Below the pieces are notes generated by a model, which saw only the letters and a program-made list of their open reading frames with translations, did not search any database and was not told the origin of the DNA. A program made the translations under genes and the position numbers. A stretch of DNA of 64,000 nucleotides from Bog-473 sp963764305 (lineage in GTDB: Bacteria > Actinomycetota > Acidimicrobiia > Acidimicrobiales > RAAP-2): NCBI GenBank assembly GCA_963764305.1, contig CAVXSD010000010.1, forward strand, positions 124,001 through 188,000, in the 5' to 3' direction. Numbering within the stretch: position 1 is the first letter of the stretch; each line of letters starts with the position of its first letter. Shown here piece after piece: positions 26,255 through 35,190 of the stretch.

Positions 26255-27491
26255 CGGGCGCGTCGGGGCGGTTGACCACGATCCGGGGCATGCGCGGCCC
26301 GACGCCGCACACCACCTCGTAGCTGATCGTCCCCAACAGAGCCGCCCAGTCGTCAGCCGTGATGACCTCGCTCCCCTGCCGCCCGAGGAGCACGACCTCG
26401 TCGCCGGGCCGCACCGAGTCGTCGTCGCCGCAGTCGACCACGATCTGGTCCATCGTCACCGCCCCGGCCAGGGGACGGCGCACACCGCCGATGAGGACCT
26501 CGTAGCCGCCGTCGAAGAGGCTCCGCGGCACCCCGTCGGCGTAGCCGATGGGCACCGTGGCGACCAGCGCGCGCCTCGGGAGGGGGCGCAGTCGGCCGTA
26601 CGAGGGGCGCTCCCCCGCGTCGAGCGCGCGCACCGCCACCACCCGCGCCTTGAGCGCCATGGCCGGGCGCAGCCGCCGGCCGTTCGCCTGTTCGTCGAAT
26701 GAGCTCCGGACCGGTCCGACCGGGAGGTAGCCGTAGAGGCCGAGCCCGCAGCGCACCAGGTCGTGCCGCGAGCGGGGGAAGGCCACCGTGCCCGCCGTGT
26801 TGGCGGTGTGCAGCAGCGGCGCCGTGATGCCGGCGGCGGCCAGGTCGGCCACGAGGCGGTCGAAGAGGTCGAGCTGCCCCTCGGTGAAGGCGCCGTCCTC
26901 GGCCCGCTCGCCGTCGGCGACGGGCAGGTGGGTCCACACCCCCTCGAGCCGGAGCAGCGGCTCGCCCCGCACCGCGGCCGCGATGTCGTGCAGGTCCTCG
27001 GGCAGCGCCCCGACGCGGTGCATGCCCGTGTCGACTTTCACGTGGACGTCGACCGGCCGTCGGGCGGCGCCCGCCGCGGCGGTGAAGGCCGCGATGCCCT
27101 CGGCGGAGTACAGCGTCGGCGTGAGCCCGTAGGCCACCGCGGCGGCGGCTGCGGCGGGGTCGCACTCGCTCAAGAGCAGCACCGGGGCGGTGACTCCGTG
27201 CTCGCGTAGCTCCACCCCCTCGTCGACCAGCGCCACGGCCAGCCGGGTCGCGCCGCCGGCCAGCGCGGCCCGGGCGACCGCCGGCCCCCCGTGGCCGTAC
27301 CCGTGCGCCTTGACCACCGCGCACAGCTCGGCCGGCGCCGCCAGGTGGGCCAGCACGGCCGCGTTGTGCGCGATCGCGGCCAGGTCGATCTCGGCCCACG
27401 CCGGGCGTGAGCGCGCCTGGGCCATCGTCACGGCCGCGTCCTCGTCCGCCGGGACCGGGGCGACGAGCCTCACCCGCGCACCCTCAGCCAT
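26247..27491 (-). CDS. alr: Alanine racemase
   Basis: 414 residues from ATG 27491, with about 30 residues of N-terminal extension before the conserved PAWAEIDLAAIAHNAAVL; an internal ATG 27425 is an alternative. The PLP lysine is in ELCAVVKAHGYGHGG; the family usually has Asp or Asn where this protein has His after the Lys-Ala. The catalytic Tyr is in VPIGYADGVPRSL and the cofactor segment is HDLVRCGLGLYGY. It interconverts L- and D-alanine for peptidoglycan. It overlaps nnrDE and the glycosylase gene by eight bases each. Confidence 0.93.
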   Translation of the reverse strand: MAEGARVRLVAPVPADEDAAVTMAQARSRPAWAEIDLAAIAHNAAVLAHLAAPAELCAVVKAHGYGHGGPAVARAALAGGATRLAVALVDEGVELREHGVTAPVLLLSECDPAAAAAAVAYGLTPTLYSAEGIAAFTAAAGAARRPVDVHVKVDTGMHRVGALPEDLHDIAAAVRGEPLLRLEGVWTHLPVADGERAEDGAFTEGQLDLFDRLVADLAAAGITAPLLHTANTAGTVAFPRSRHDLVRCGLGLYGYLPVGPVRSSFDEQANGRRLRPAMALKARVVAVRALDAGERPSYGRLRPLPRRALVATVPIGYADGVPRSLFDGGYEVLIGGVRRPLAGAVTMDQIVVDCGDDDSVRPGDEVVLLGRQGSEVITADDWAALLGTISYEVVCGVGPRMPRIVVNRPDAPGA

Positions 27492-28899
27492 GGGCGCTGC
27501 CGTCCCCTCCCGCCGGCGCCGGCACCGCACCCGGCTCGGACAGGAAGGCCGCCACCAACGCCGGCAGGTCGCCGGCCACCAGGCCCTGCGCCGGGCCGAG
27601 CGACGCCGCCCGCCCGTGCACGTGGGCGCCCAGTGCCGCCGCCTCGAAGGGCGCCAGCCCCCGGGCGCAGAAGGCGCCGATGACGCCCGAGAGGACGTCG
27701 CCGCTGCCGGCCGTGGCCAGGGCGGGCCCACCGGCGGCGGCCAGGAGCACGTCGGGGAGGGGCCCGCCGGGGGCGGCAACCGCCGTGAGCGGCCCCTTCA
27801 ACAGGACGACGGCACCGGTGACGCCCGCCAGGTGGCGCGCCGCAGCGAGCCGGTCGTCCGCCGGGGCGGCACCGCTGAGGCGCGCGTACTCGCCGTCGTG
27901 GGGAGTGAGGATGGTCGGTGCGCTCCGTTTGTCGAACAGGGTGCGGGCGGGTTCCGTGCCGCCGAGCGCGGTCAGCGCGTCGGCGTCGATCACCAGCGGG
28001 ACCGGCACGGCGACGACGAGTGCCCTGATCTCCGCCGCGGTGGCCTCGTCGGTGCCGAGCCCGGGGCCGATGACGACGGCCTTGCACTTGGCCGTGGCCT
28101 CGAGGAAGGCGCCGGCCCACTCCGCCGCGGGCAGTCGCATCCGCACGGCCTCGGTCGGCCAGGGCGCCGCGGGATCCCCCGGGGCACCGAGCCTCAGCAT
28201 GCCGGCGCCGGCGGCCATGGCGCCGCGGCTGCACAGGATGGCCGCACCCTCCATGCCCGCCGAGCCGGCGGCCACCCCGACCGCGGTCGTCCACTTGTTG
28301 ACCTGGCGGGGGCGCGATGGGAGGCGCGCCACGTCGGCATCCTCGACCAGCAGCGCCCGCGGTGTGGGGAACCCGATCCCGATGTCGGCGACCTCGACGG
28401 CACCGCTGCACACCGCCCCGCGACCCTGCAGCAGGCCGGGCTTCAGCGCGGCGAACGTGACCGTGCGGTCGGCCTGCACGGCCTCGCCCGGTGCCTCCCC
28501 ACTGTCGGCGTCGACGCCCGAGGGGATGTCGATGGCGAGGACCTGGGCGCCGGCCGGAGCGCCGGGAGCGTCGTACGAGCCGCGGAACCCGGTGCCATAG
28601 GCGCCGTCCACCACGAGGTCGCACGGCGGCAGGGTGACCCCGCCCGCCGCCGCGGCCTCGAGCACGCGTACCCGGGCCCCCCGCCGTTCCAGGAACGACG
28701 CGGCGACCCGGCCGTCGGCACCGTTGCTGCCCTTGCCCACCACGACGACCACACGCCGACCGTAGGCGCCGCCGAGCAGGCGGAGCGCGGCGTGGGCCGT
28801 AGCCGTGCCGGCTCGCTGTACCAGAGTCTCGTGGGAGACGGTCTCGAGGGCCGCCGCATCGGCCGCCCGCATTTCCTCGCGGGTCAGGACGGCGCGCAT
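27484..28899 (-). CDS. Bifunctional NAD(P)H-hydrate epimerase/ADP-dependent dehydratase
   Basis: 471 residues. The N-terminal epimerase domain (about 1-210) has VVVVVGKGSNGADGRVAASF (usually GxGNNGGDG) and DGAYGTGFRG. The C-terminal dehydratase domain has VIGPGLGTDEATA, APTILTPHDGEYARLSG and ATAGSGDVLSGVIGAF with the catalytic Asp. Together they repair hydrated NADH and NADPH. It overlaps acpS by 16 bases and alr by eight, the conserved actinobacterial acpS-nnrDE-alr order. Confidence 0.92.
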   Translation of the reverse strand: MRAVLTREEMRAADAAALETVSHETLVQRAGTATAHAALRLLGGAYGRRVVVVVGKGSNGADGRVAASFLERRGARVRVLEAAAAGGVTLPPCDLVVDGAYGTGFRGSYDAPGAPAGAQVLAIDIPSGVDADSGEAPGEAVQADRTVTFAALKPGLLQGRGAVCSGAVEVADIGIGFPTPRALLVEDADVARLPSRPRQVNKWTTAVGVAAGSAGMEGAAILCSRGAMAAGAGMLRLGAPGDPAAPWPTEAVRMRLPAAEWAGAFLEATAKCKAVVIGPGLGTDEATAAEIRALVVAVPVPLVIDADALTALGGTEPARTLFDKRSAPTILTPHDGEYARLSGAAPADDRLAAARHLAGVTGAVVLLKGPLTAVAAPGGPLPDVLLAAAGGPALATAGSGDVLSGVIGAFCARGLAPFEAAALGAHVHGRAASLGPAQGLVAGDLPALVAAFLSEPGAVPAPAGGDGSAHG

Positions 28900-29317
28900 G
28901 GGGCCTGCTCCGCGACGACGAAGGCGATCGCCACGCCGTCGGTGTGGGTGAGCGAGAGGTGAAAGGTGCCCGCGCCCGCGCGCCCGCCAGCTCGGCGGCG
29001 GCGCCGTGGAGCACGAGGTAGGGGGCGTTCCTCGTGGCACCCTTCCCCGGCGTCCGGCACACCTCCACGTCGGTGAGCGCGAAGCCGCCGATCCCGGAGC
29101 GGAGCGCCTTCATGACCGCTTCCTTGGCGGCGAAGCGCGCCGCCAGGCTCTGGGCCACGTCGGCCGAGCCGCCGGCGTCGGAGCGCTCCGACTCGGTGAA
29201 GCACCGAGCCGCGAAGCGGGGGCGGCGGTCGAGCACCCGCCGGAACCGCGCCACGTCCACGGCGTCGACCCCGACGCCGGCGAGGGCCCCGGCCGGAGCG
29301 GGAGCATCGAGGCTCAC
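28884..29317 (-). pseudogene. acpS: Holo-[acyl-carrier-protein] synthase, frameshifted
   Basis: About 144 residues from GTG 29317. The first frame carries GVGVDAVDVARFRRVL and the Mg-binding SLAARFAAKEAVMKALRSG, ending in LHGAAAELAG. The last strand, TFHLSLTHTDGVAIAFVVAE, is in another frame reached near 28985 inside a run of GCG and CGG. One insertion or two deletions there explains the break. AcpS attaches phosphopantetheine to acyl carrier protein and is normally essential, so a sequence error is likely. Its start overlaps the glmS stop (GTGA). Confidence 0.8.
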
Positions 29318-31174
29318 TCGACGGTCACCGTCTTGGCCAGGTTCCGGGGACGGTCAGGGTCGTGCCCGTGGAGGCGGGCCAGGCGGTAGGCCAGCTGCTG
29401 CAATGGCACCACGCCGACCACGGGCGAGAGCAGCGGGGAGGTCGGCGGCACCCACAGCACGTGGTCCGCCGCCGCGGCCGACTCTTCGTCACCGTCGTCG
29501 GCCAGCAGCACGACGGTGGCGCCGCGACTGCGCACCTCCGCGATGTTGGAAAGCATCTTCTCCCACAGTGGGTTGCGCGTGGCGATGCCGACCACGACGG
29601 TGCCCGGCTCAATCGAGCGCGATCGGCCCGTGCTTGAGCTCACCCGCCGGGTAGCCCTCGGCCCGCAGGTAGGCCAGCTCCTTCAGCTTCAGCGCGCCCT
29701 CCAGGGCGACGGGGTAGCCGACGTGGCGCCCGAGGAAGAAGAAGTCGCGGGCGTCGGTCAGCTTGGCTGCCACGTCGTCGACGTCGCCCGCCCGTTCCAG
29801 CGTGTCCCCCACGAGGCCCGGCAGCACTTCCATGGCGTTGAGGATTGCGTTGATCTCCGGCGCCGGCCGGGTGGCGAGGATCTGGGCCAGGTACAGCCCC
29901 AGCACCTCGAGCGCCACGATCTGGGCCAGGTGGCACTTGGTCGAGGCCACGCCGATCTCGGGCCCGGCCCGTGTGTAGAGGACGCCGTCGGCGGCGCGGG
30001 CCATGGAGGAGTCGACGACGTTGGAGACGACGAGCACCCTGGCGCCCAGGCGTGACGCCTCCCGCATGGCCTCCGACGTGTCGAGCGTCTCCCCCGACTG
30101 GGACACCCCGACGCACAGCGTGCGCTCGTTCAGCACCGGGTCGCGGTAGCGGAACTCGCTGGCGATGTCGACCTCGGTCGGCAACTGGACCCAGTGCTCA
30201 ATGGCGTACTTGGCCACCAGCGCGGCGTGGTAGCTCGAGCCGCAGGCGACGATGAACACCTTGTCGATGCCGCGCAGGTCCGCCGCGCTCAGGCGCATCT
30301 CGTCGAGCATCAGCTCGCCGCCCGGACCACGGCGGTCGAGCAGCGTGTCCGCCACCGCCTGCGGCTGCTCGTGGATCTCCTTGGACATGTAGTCCTCGTA
30401 GCCGCCCTTCTGGGCCGCCTCGAGATCCCAGGTGATCGTCAGTTGCTCGGGCTCGACCGGTGCGCCGTCGAGTGTGCTGACGGCCAGCGCGCCCGGCGTG
30501 AGGACGGCCAGCTCGTCGTCCGCCAGTGCGAAGACCCGGCGGGTGTGACCGATGAGGGCCGGGATGTCCGAGGCCAGGAACGCCATGCCGTCGCTCAGAC
30601 CGAGGACGAGCGGCGTGGAACGCCGGGCGGCCACGATGGTGTCAGGCTCGTCCGCCGACACGACGGCGATGGAGAACGCGCCCCGCACCCGGCGCAGCAT
30701 GGTGCGGGTCGCCTCGGCCAGCGTCGCCCCGCCGGCCATCTGCTGCTCAATCAGGTGGGCCATCACCTCGGTGTCGGTGGCCGAGGTGAGTGTGTGGCCC
30801 CCGGCCTCCAGTTCGGCCCGCAGTTCGGCGTGGTTCTCGATGATGCCGTTGTGGATCAGGGCCAGCCGGCCGGTGCAGTCGACGTGGGGGTGGGCGTTCT
30901 CCACCGTCGGACCACCATGGGTGGCCCAGCGGGTGTGTCCGATGGCCGCGGCGTGCCCGGTGGGCGCGTCCGCCGCCAGCTCCGCCAGCTTGGCGACCGA
31001 GTTGGTGCCGCCGGCCGCCCGGGCCCGCCAGACGGAGGCCCCGGGCCCGTCCGGGTCGTCGACCACCATGGCGACGCCGGCCGAGTCGTAGCCGCGGTAC
31101 TCGAGCTGGTGCAGGGCACCGAGGAGGATCGGGACAGCCTCGGTCTCGCCTGTGACGCCGATGATTCCGCACAT
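29314..31174 (-). pseudogene. glmS: Glucosamine-fructose-6-phosphate aminotransferase, frameshifted near the end
   Basis: About 619 residues. The N-terminal glutaminase has the Cys nucleophile in MCGIIGVTGE and IGHTRWATHGGPTVENAHPH. The isomerase half has VFIVACGSSYHAALVAKYAI and VSQSGETLDTSEAMREA. The frame stops early after GELKHGPIALD near 29612, and the expected IEPGTVVVGIATRNPLWEKM to the end lies in the next frame. One extra G (CTCGATTGAG for CTCATTGAG) explains it. The enzyme makes glucosamine-6-phosphate for peptidoglycan and is usually essential, so this is most likely a sequence error. It starts 11 bases after the glmM stop. Confidence 0.9.
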
Positions 31175-31185
31175 AGCGACCCAGG

Positions 31186-32557
31186 CTAGCTGGGTGCCTG
31201 CGGCTGGATCTGCCCCAGGGCGGCCTCGACGACACCGGCGAGCTGGGCTGCGACCGCGTTGGCCTGCGCCTCCACCCGCGCCTCGACCATCACGCGCACC
31301 AGCGGCTCGGTACCGCTCGGGCGGAGAAGCACCCGGCCCTCGTGCCCGAGCTCGGCCTCGGCCTTCACGACGGCCTCCCACACCTCGGCGCAATCGGCCA
31401 GCCGCTCGGGCTGGGGGATGGGCACGTTCACGAGTCGCTGGGGCACCCGCTCCACCAGCCCGGCCGAGAGATCGGCCAACGAGCGGCCCGCCGCGCTGCA
31501 CGACGTCGGCCAGCGCGATGCCGGTCAGGATCCCGTCACCGGTGGTCGAGCGCGCCCGGAAGATGATGTGCCCCGACTGCTCGCCGCCCAGGGCCAACCC
31601 GTCGGCATCGAGAGCGGCCAGGACGTGGCGGTCGCCGACGTCGGTCTCGCGCACGGCGATGCCGTGGCCCTCCATGGCCAGACGGAAGCCGAGGTTGGTC
31701 ATGACGGTGACGGCGACGGTGTTGCCCGTCAGCTGGCCCAGCTCGGCCAGGTCGAGCGCAAAGAGGGCCAGCAGGACGTCGCCGTCGACGACGGTCCCGC
31801 TGTGGTCGACGGCGATCACCCGGTCGGCGTCGCCGTCGAAGGCCAGGCCGAGGTCGGCATGGAGCTCCACGACCGCACGCGCCAACTCACTCGGGTCGGT
31901 CGAGCCGCATCGGTCGTTGATGTTCGCGCCGTCCGGCGCGTTGTGCAGTGCGGTGACCTGCGCCCCGAGCTCGGTCAGCACGCGGGGCGCCAGCGCGCTT
32001 GCGGCGCCGTTGGCGCAGTCGACCACGATGCGCAGGCCGTCCAGCCGGCGACCCGCCGCGGTCGCCACGAGGTGCGCCCGGTACAGCTCGACGGCGTCGG
32101 GGTCGACGCTGATCCGGCCCACCCCGTGACCGGTCGGGCGGCGGGGCGGGCGGTCCGGGTCGGCCAGGATTGAATCGAGCTCGCGCTCGATCTCCCCCTC
32201 GACCTCGACGGGCAGCTTCGTCCCGAGCAGGCTGAACAGCTTGATGCCGTTGTCGCCGAAGGGGTTGTGCGAGGCCGAGATGACGGCGCCGGGCGCCTTG
32301 CGGTGCTCGGCCACGGCGGCGACGCCGGGGGTCGGCAGGACGCCGAGGTCGACGACGTCGGCCCCCTCTGCGGCCAGGCCGGCCGAGAAGGCGGCCTGCA
32401 GGAGCGGGCCCGAACGGCGGGTGTCGCGGCCGACGACGAAGGTCGGCGCGGGCAGCACACGGGCGGCGGCGCGGCCGAGAGCGAGGGCCAGCTCGGGGGT
32501 CAGCTCCTCGTTCGCGACCCCGCGCACACCGTCGGTGCCGAAGCGGGTCGGCGCCAT
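31186..32557 (-). pseudogene. glmM: Phosphoglucosamine mutase, frameshifted
   Basis: About 457 residues. It begins MAPTRFGTDGVRGVANEEL; the phosphoserine loop is VISASHNPFGDNGIK, the metal loop is LAFDGDADRVIAVD and the sugar loop is LGGEQSGHIIF. The frame breaks near 31490 (ALADVVQR) and resumes as LADLSAGLVERVPQR to the phosphate-binding RPSGTEPLVRVMVEA. One extra G in a GCGGCGGG stretch explains it. Because of this break the first frame runs on into glmS, giving a false 1031-codon reading frame. The enzyme converts glucosamine-6-phosphate to the 1-phosphate. Confidence 0.9.
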
Positions 32558-32571
32558 AGCAGTCCTGCTTG

Positions 32572-32964
32572 CTACCGCTTGGAGTACTGCGGCGCCTTGC
32601 GGGCCTTCTTCAGGCCGTACTTCTTTGACTCCTTCTCGCGGGCGTCGCGGGTGAGAAGGCCGGAGCGCTTGAGCGCGCCGCGCAATTCGGGGTCCATTTC
32701 GCACAGGCTCCGCGCGATGCCGAGGCGCATGGCGCCGGCCTGGCCCGAGATCCCGCCGCCGTCGATGGTGGCGTCGATGTCGTAGGACTCGGTCATGTTG
32801 GTGACGCGCAGCGGCTCGGTCACAAGCATGCGATGTGTTGCGGAGGTGAAGTAGCTCTCAATGGGGAGCTTGTTGACCGTGATGGCGCCCTGGCCGGGGC
32901 GGAAGCGGACGCGCGCCACCGCCTGCTTGCGGCGTCCGGTGGTCTGACTCAGTGGTACGGGCAT
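32572..32964 (-). CDS. rpsI: Ribosomal protein S9
   Basis: 130 residues. Family landmarks are GRRKQAVARVRFRPGQGAIT near the N-terminus and a basic tail KKARKAPQYSKR whose last residues contact P-site tRNA in known ribosomes. The internal DGGGISGQAGAMRLGIARSL is strongly conserved. It lies 33 bases after rplM, the standard rplM-rpsI pair, and 14 bases before glmM. Confidence 0.97.
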   Translation of the reverse strand: MPVPLSQTTGRRKQAVARVRFRPGQGAITVNKLPIESYFTSATHRMLVTEPLRVTNMTESYDIDATIDGGGISGQAGAMRLGIARSLCEMDPELRGALKRSGLLTRDAREKESKKYGLKKARKAPQYSKR

Positions 32965-32997
32965 GTGCGAGGGTGATGTCCTTCCTGGGGTGCAGGC

Positions 32998-33465
32998 TCA
33001 GCCGGCGCGGCGGGCCTGGGGTACTTCGAGTGGCTCGGGCTTCTGGGCCGAGTGCGGGTGGTCGGGACCGGCGTAGACCTGCAGCTTGCCGAGCATCTGG
33101 CGGCCGAGGGTGTTCTTGGGCAGCATGCCGCGCACCGAGCGCCGGATGAGCTCGGCCGGCTTCTGGTCGAGCAGCTCCGCATAGCTGGTGGAGCGCAGGC
33201 CGCCCGGGTAGCCGCTGTGGCGGTAGGCCATCTTGGCGTCGGCCTTGTTCGAGGTGAGGATCACCTTGTCGGCGTTGACCACGATCACGTGGTCGCCGGT
33301 GTCGACGTGGGGGGCGAAGTAGGGACGGTGCTTGCCGCGCAGGATGGCCGCCACCGACGAGGCCAGGCGCCCGAGGACGAGGCCGTCGGCGTCCACGACG
33401 TACCAGGTCCGCTGGATCTCCGTGACCTTCGGTGAAAATGTGCGCACAAGACCGATCTTTCGCAT
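32998..33465 (-). CDS. rplM: Ribosomal protein L13
   Basis: 155 residues. The conserved core is TWYVVDADGLVLGRLASSVA, LRGKHRPYFAPHVDTGDHV and the loop VRGMLPKNTLGRQML. It has a short N-terminal extension (MRKIGLVRTFSPKVTEIQ) and an ordinary C-terminus. It heads the rplM-rpsI-glmM-glmS segment and has its own promoter at 33546-33574, so it probably is not read from the alpha operon alone. Confidence 0.97.
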   Translation of the reverse strand: MRKIGLVRTFSPKVTEIQRTWYVVDADGLVLGRLASSVAAILRGKHRPYFAPHVDTGDHVIVVNADKVILTSNKADAKMAYRHSGYPGGLRSTSYAELLDQKPAELIRRSVRGMLPKNTLGRQMLGKLQVYAGPDHPHSAQKPEPLEVPQARRAG

Positions 33466-33545
33466 CCGCGTAGTGGGTGAGACCGCCTCCGGACCTGTCC
33501 CGGGGAGGGCTCAGCGGTCCCGGGGGTCCCGAGAGCCGACGAACC

Positions 33546-33574
33546 AGGATAGGGCCTCCGGGGAGGCCCAGCAA
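33546..33574 (-). promoter_or_regulatory. rplM promoter with a palindromic spacer
   Basis: On the minus strand TTGCTG, 17 bases, TATCCT give -35 and -10 boxes. The spacer is almost exactly the perfect palindrome GGGCCTCCGGGGAGGCCC (33552-33569), which would put a regulator between the two boxes. The expected transcript starts about 75 bases before the rplM start. Confidence 0.55.
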
Positions 33575-33676
33575 GCCACCGCCACCAGGGGGTCCGGGGC
33601 GGGCCGCCGCCCGTCCCCGCCCGGGCCGTCCCGGCGGGGCCGCACCCCCTTCCCGCCGGGGGGCCTCCGCCGTGCC

Positions 33677-33940
33677 ATGGGAGCGCGCCGCATGCACATC
33701 GGGATCCAGTTCCTGTGCGAGGCCGCGGCGCTCGCCTTGGTCGGCGGGGTGGCCGGCGCGGTGCTGGGCGCACTGGCGGTGACGATCTGTGCAGCGATCC
33801 GCAACTGGGGCACCTCGGTCCCGGCGGGCGTGCTGGCCGGTGCCGTGGGCGTCGCGCTGGCCGTTGGCGCACTCGGCGGGCTGTATCCCGCGTGGCGGGC
33901 GTCGCGGCTCAGTCCGGCCGAGGCGCTGCGCTCGGCCTGA
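33677..33940 (+). pseudogene. C-terminal fragment of a MacB/FtsX-type ABC permease
   Basis: 87 residues: GARRMHIGIQFLCEAAALAL, two further hydrophobic stretches and the ending LYPAWRASRLSPAEALRSA. This is the conserved C-terminus of FtsX/MacB permeases (usually IG.RRA.GA...I..QFL.EA, ending YPAWRAARL.P.EALR). A whole permease is 350-400 residues or more. The reading frame starts exactly in the conserved stretch and nothing upstream matches the family. It runs against the ribosomal genes between truA and rplM, and looks like the relic of a transporter gene that once lay here. Confidence 0.75.
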
Positions 33941-33955
33941 GGCCGGCGCAGCATT

Positions 33956-34828
33956 TCAGTCGTTCGCCGCGTCCGTGGCGTCGGTGGGCTCGGGAGAGTG
34001 GGCGTGCGCGTCGTAGGCCACCGAGACCAGGCACAGGCCGTGCGCCGGGCCCGGATCGGGCATGCGGTGGCGCGAGACCGCCCGCAGGCGCTCCATGAGG
34101 CCGGCGGCGTTCTCCCTGCCCCGTCCGACCTCGACCAGGCTGCCCACCAGCGAGCGGACCATCTGGTGGCAGAAGGAGGCGGCGGAGATCTCGAAGCGCA
34201 GCAGCCGGGCCTCCCCGTCGGCCGCCGCGGCGTCGAGGGCCTCGGGTCCCCGGTCCACGCCCCAGCGGGCCGTCGTGACCCGGCGGAAGAGCGGCTGCGT
34301 GGCGTCGGTCCCCACCGGCCGGCGGCAGAACGAGCGGAAGTCGTGCGTGCCCAGCAGCACGTCGGACGCGGTGCGCATGGAACCGAGGTCGAGCGGGTCG
34401 CGCACGTGCCAGGCCAGCGCCGCCAGGAGGGGGTCGGGGGCGGGGGCGTTCCAGACGAGGTAGCGGTAGCTGCGGGAGGTGGCCGAGCGGCGGGCGTCGA
34501 AGTCCGGGCCGACCGCCTCGGCCCGGCGCACCACCACCTCGGGGGCGAGCTGTCGGTTGAGCGCCCGGGCCAGCCCGGCGCCGTCGAAGGGCAGGGCCGG
34601 CAGGTCGACATGGACCACCTGGCCCCGGGCGTGCACGCCGGCGTCGGTGCGGCCGGCGCAGGTGATCACCGGTGCCTCGCTGAGGCGGGCCGTCCGCTCG
34701 ATCGCCTGGCGCAGTGCGCCGGCGACGGTCGGGACCTCGGGTTGGGGGGCGAAGCCCCGGAAGGCCGCTCCGTCGTAGGCGAGCAGGAGCCTCCAGCGCT
34801 GCAGCGCAGCGCCGGCGGGGTGCTCCAC
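33956..34828 (-). CDS. truA: tRNA pseudouridine(38-40) synthase TruA
   Basis: 290 residues from GTG 34828. The catalytic Asp is in TCAGRTDAGVHARGQVVH; the opening RWRLLLAYDGAAFRGFAPQP and the later AASFCHQMVRSLVGSLVEVG are also family-typical. It modifies uridines in the anticodon arm. It starts two bases after rplQ, the common rpoA-rplQ-truA order. The C-terminus is His- and Asp-rich. Confidence 0.95.
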   Translation of the reverse strand: MEHPAGAALQRWRLLLAYDGAAFRGFAPQPEVPTVAGALRQAIERTARLSEAPVITCAGRTDAGVHARGQVVHVDLPALPFDGAGLARALNRQLAPEVVVRRAEAVGPDFDARRSATSRSYRYLVWNAPAPDPLLAALAWHVRDPLDLGSMRTASDVLLGTHDFRSFCRRPVGTDATQPLFRRVTTARWGVDRGPEALDAAAADGEARLLRFEISAASFCHQMVRSLVGSLVEVGRGRENAAGLMERLRAVSRHRMPDPGPAHGLCLVSVAYDAHAHSPEPTDATDAAND

Positions 34829-34830
34829 CC

Positions 34831-35184
34831 TCAGACGAACTCGATGCGCGCCATCGGCGCGTTGTCACCGGGGCGTGGGCCCAGCTTGAGGATGCGGGTG
34901 TAGCCGCCCGGCCGCTCGGAATAGCGGGGTCCGATCTCCTCGAAGAGCTTGTGGGCCATGTCCTTGTCGCGGATGAGGGCGACCACGTTGCGGTGGTTGG
35001 AGGTCCCGCCCTTGCGCGCCGCGGTGACGCATTTCTCCGCCACCGGGCGTAGCGCCTTCGCCTTGGCCTCGGTGGTCACGATGGACTCAGCGGCGATGAG
35101 CGAGGCGACCAGGTTGCCCAGCATGGCCTTCTGGTGCGCGGCGGAGCCGCCCATGCGGCGGCCGCGCCTCGGAGTTGCCTGCAT
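34831..35184 (-). CDS. rplQ: Ribosomal protein L17
   Basis: 117 residues, the compact bacterial length without the long C-terminal extension seen in mycobacteria and streptomycetes. Conserved opening RRGRRMGGSAAHQKAMLGNL and the segment GPRYSERPGGYTRILKLGPR. It lies six bases after rpoA. Confidence 0.96.
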   Translation of the reverse strand: MQATPRRGRRMGGSAAHQKAMLGNLVASLIAAESIVTTEAKAKALRPVAEKCVTAARKGGTSNHRNVVALIRDKDMAHKLFEEIGPRYSERPGGYTRILKLGPRPGDNAPMARIEFV

Positions 35185-35190
35185 GGCGGC

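Noticed and set aside
29609..32704. A 1031-codon minus-strand frame that looks like a GlmM-GlmS fusion
   Set aside because: It arises from the indel near 31490: glmM's first frame runs on into glmS. The true glmM C-terminus (RPSGTEPLVRV) is present in the other frame just before glmS.
33332..33676. Upstream part of the plus-strand frame leading into the permease fragment
   Set aside because: It is opposite rplM and its promoter, has no membrane segments and no likeness to permeases; only 33677-33940 is supported.
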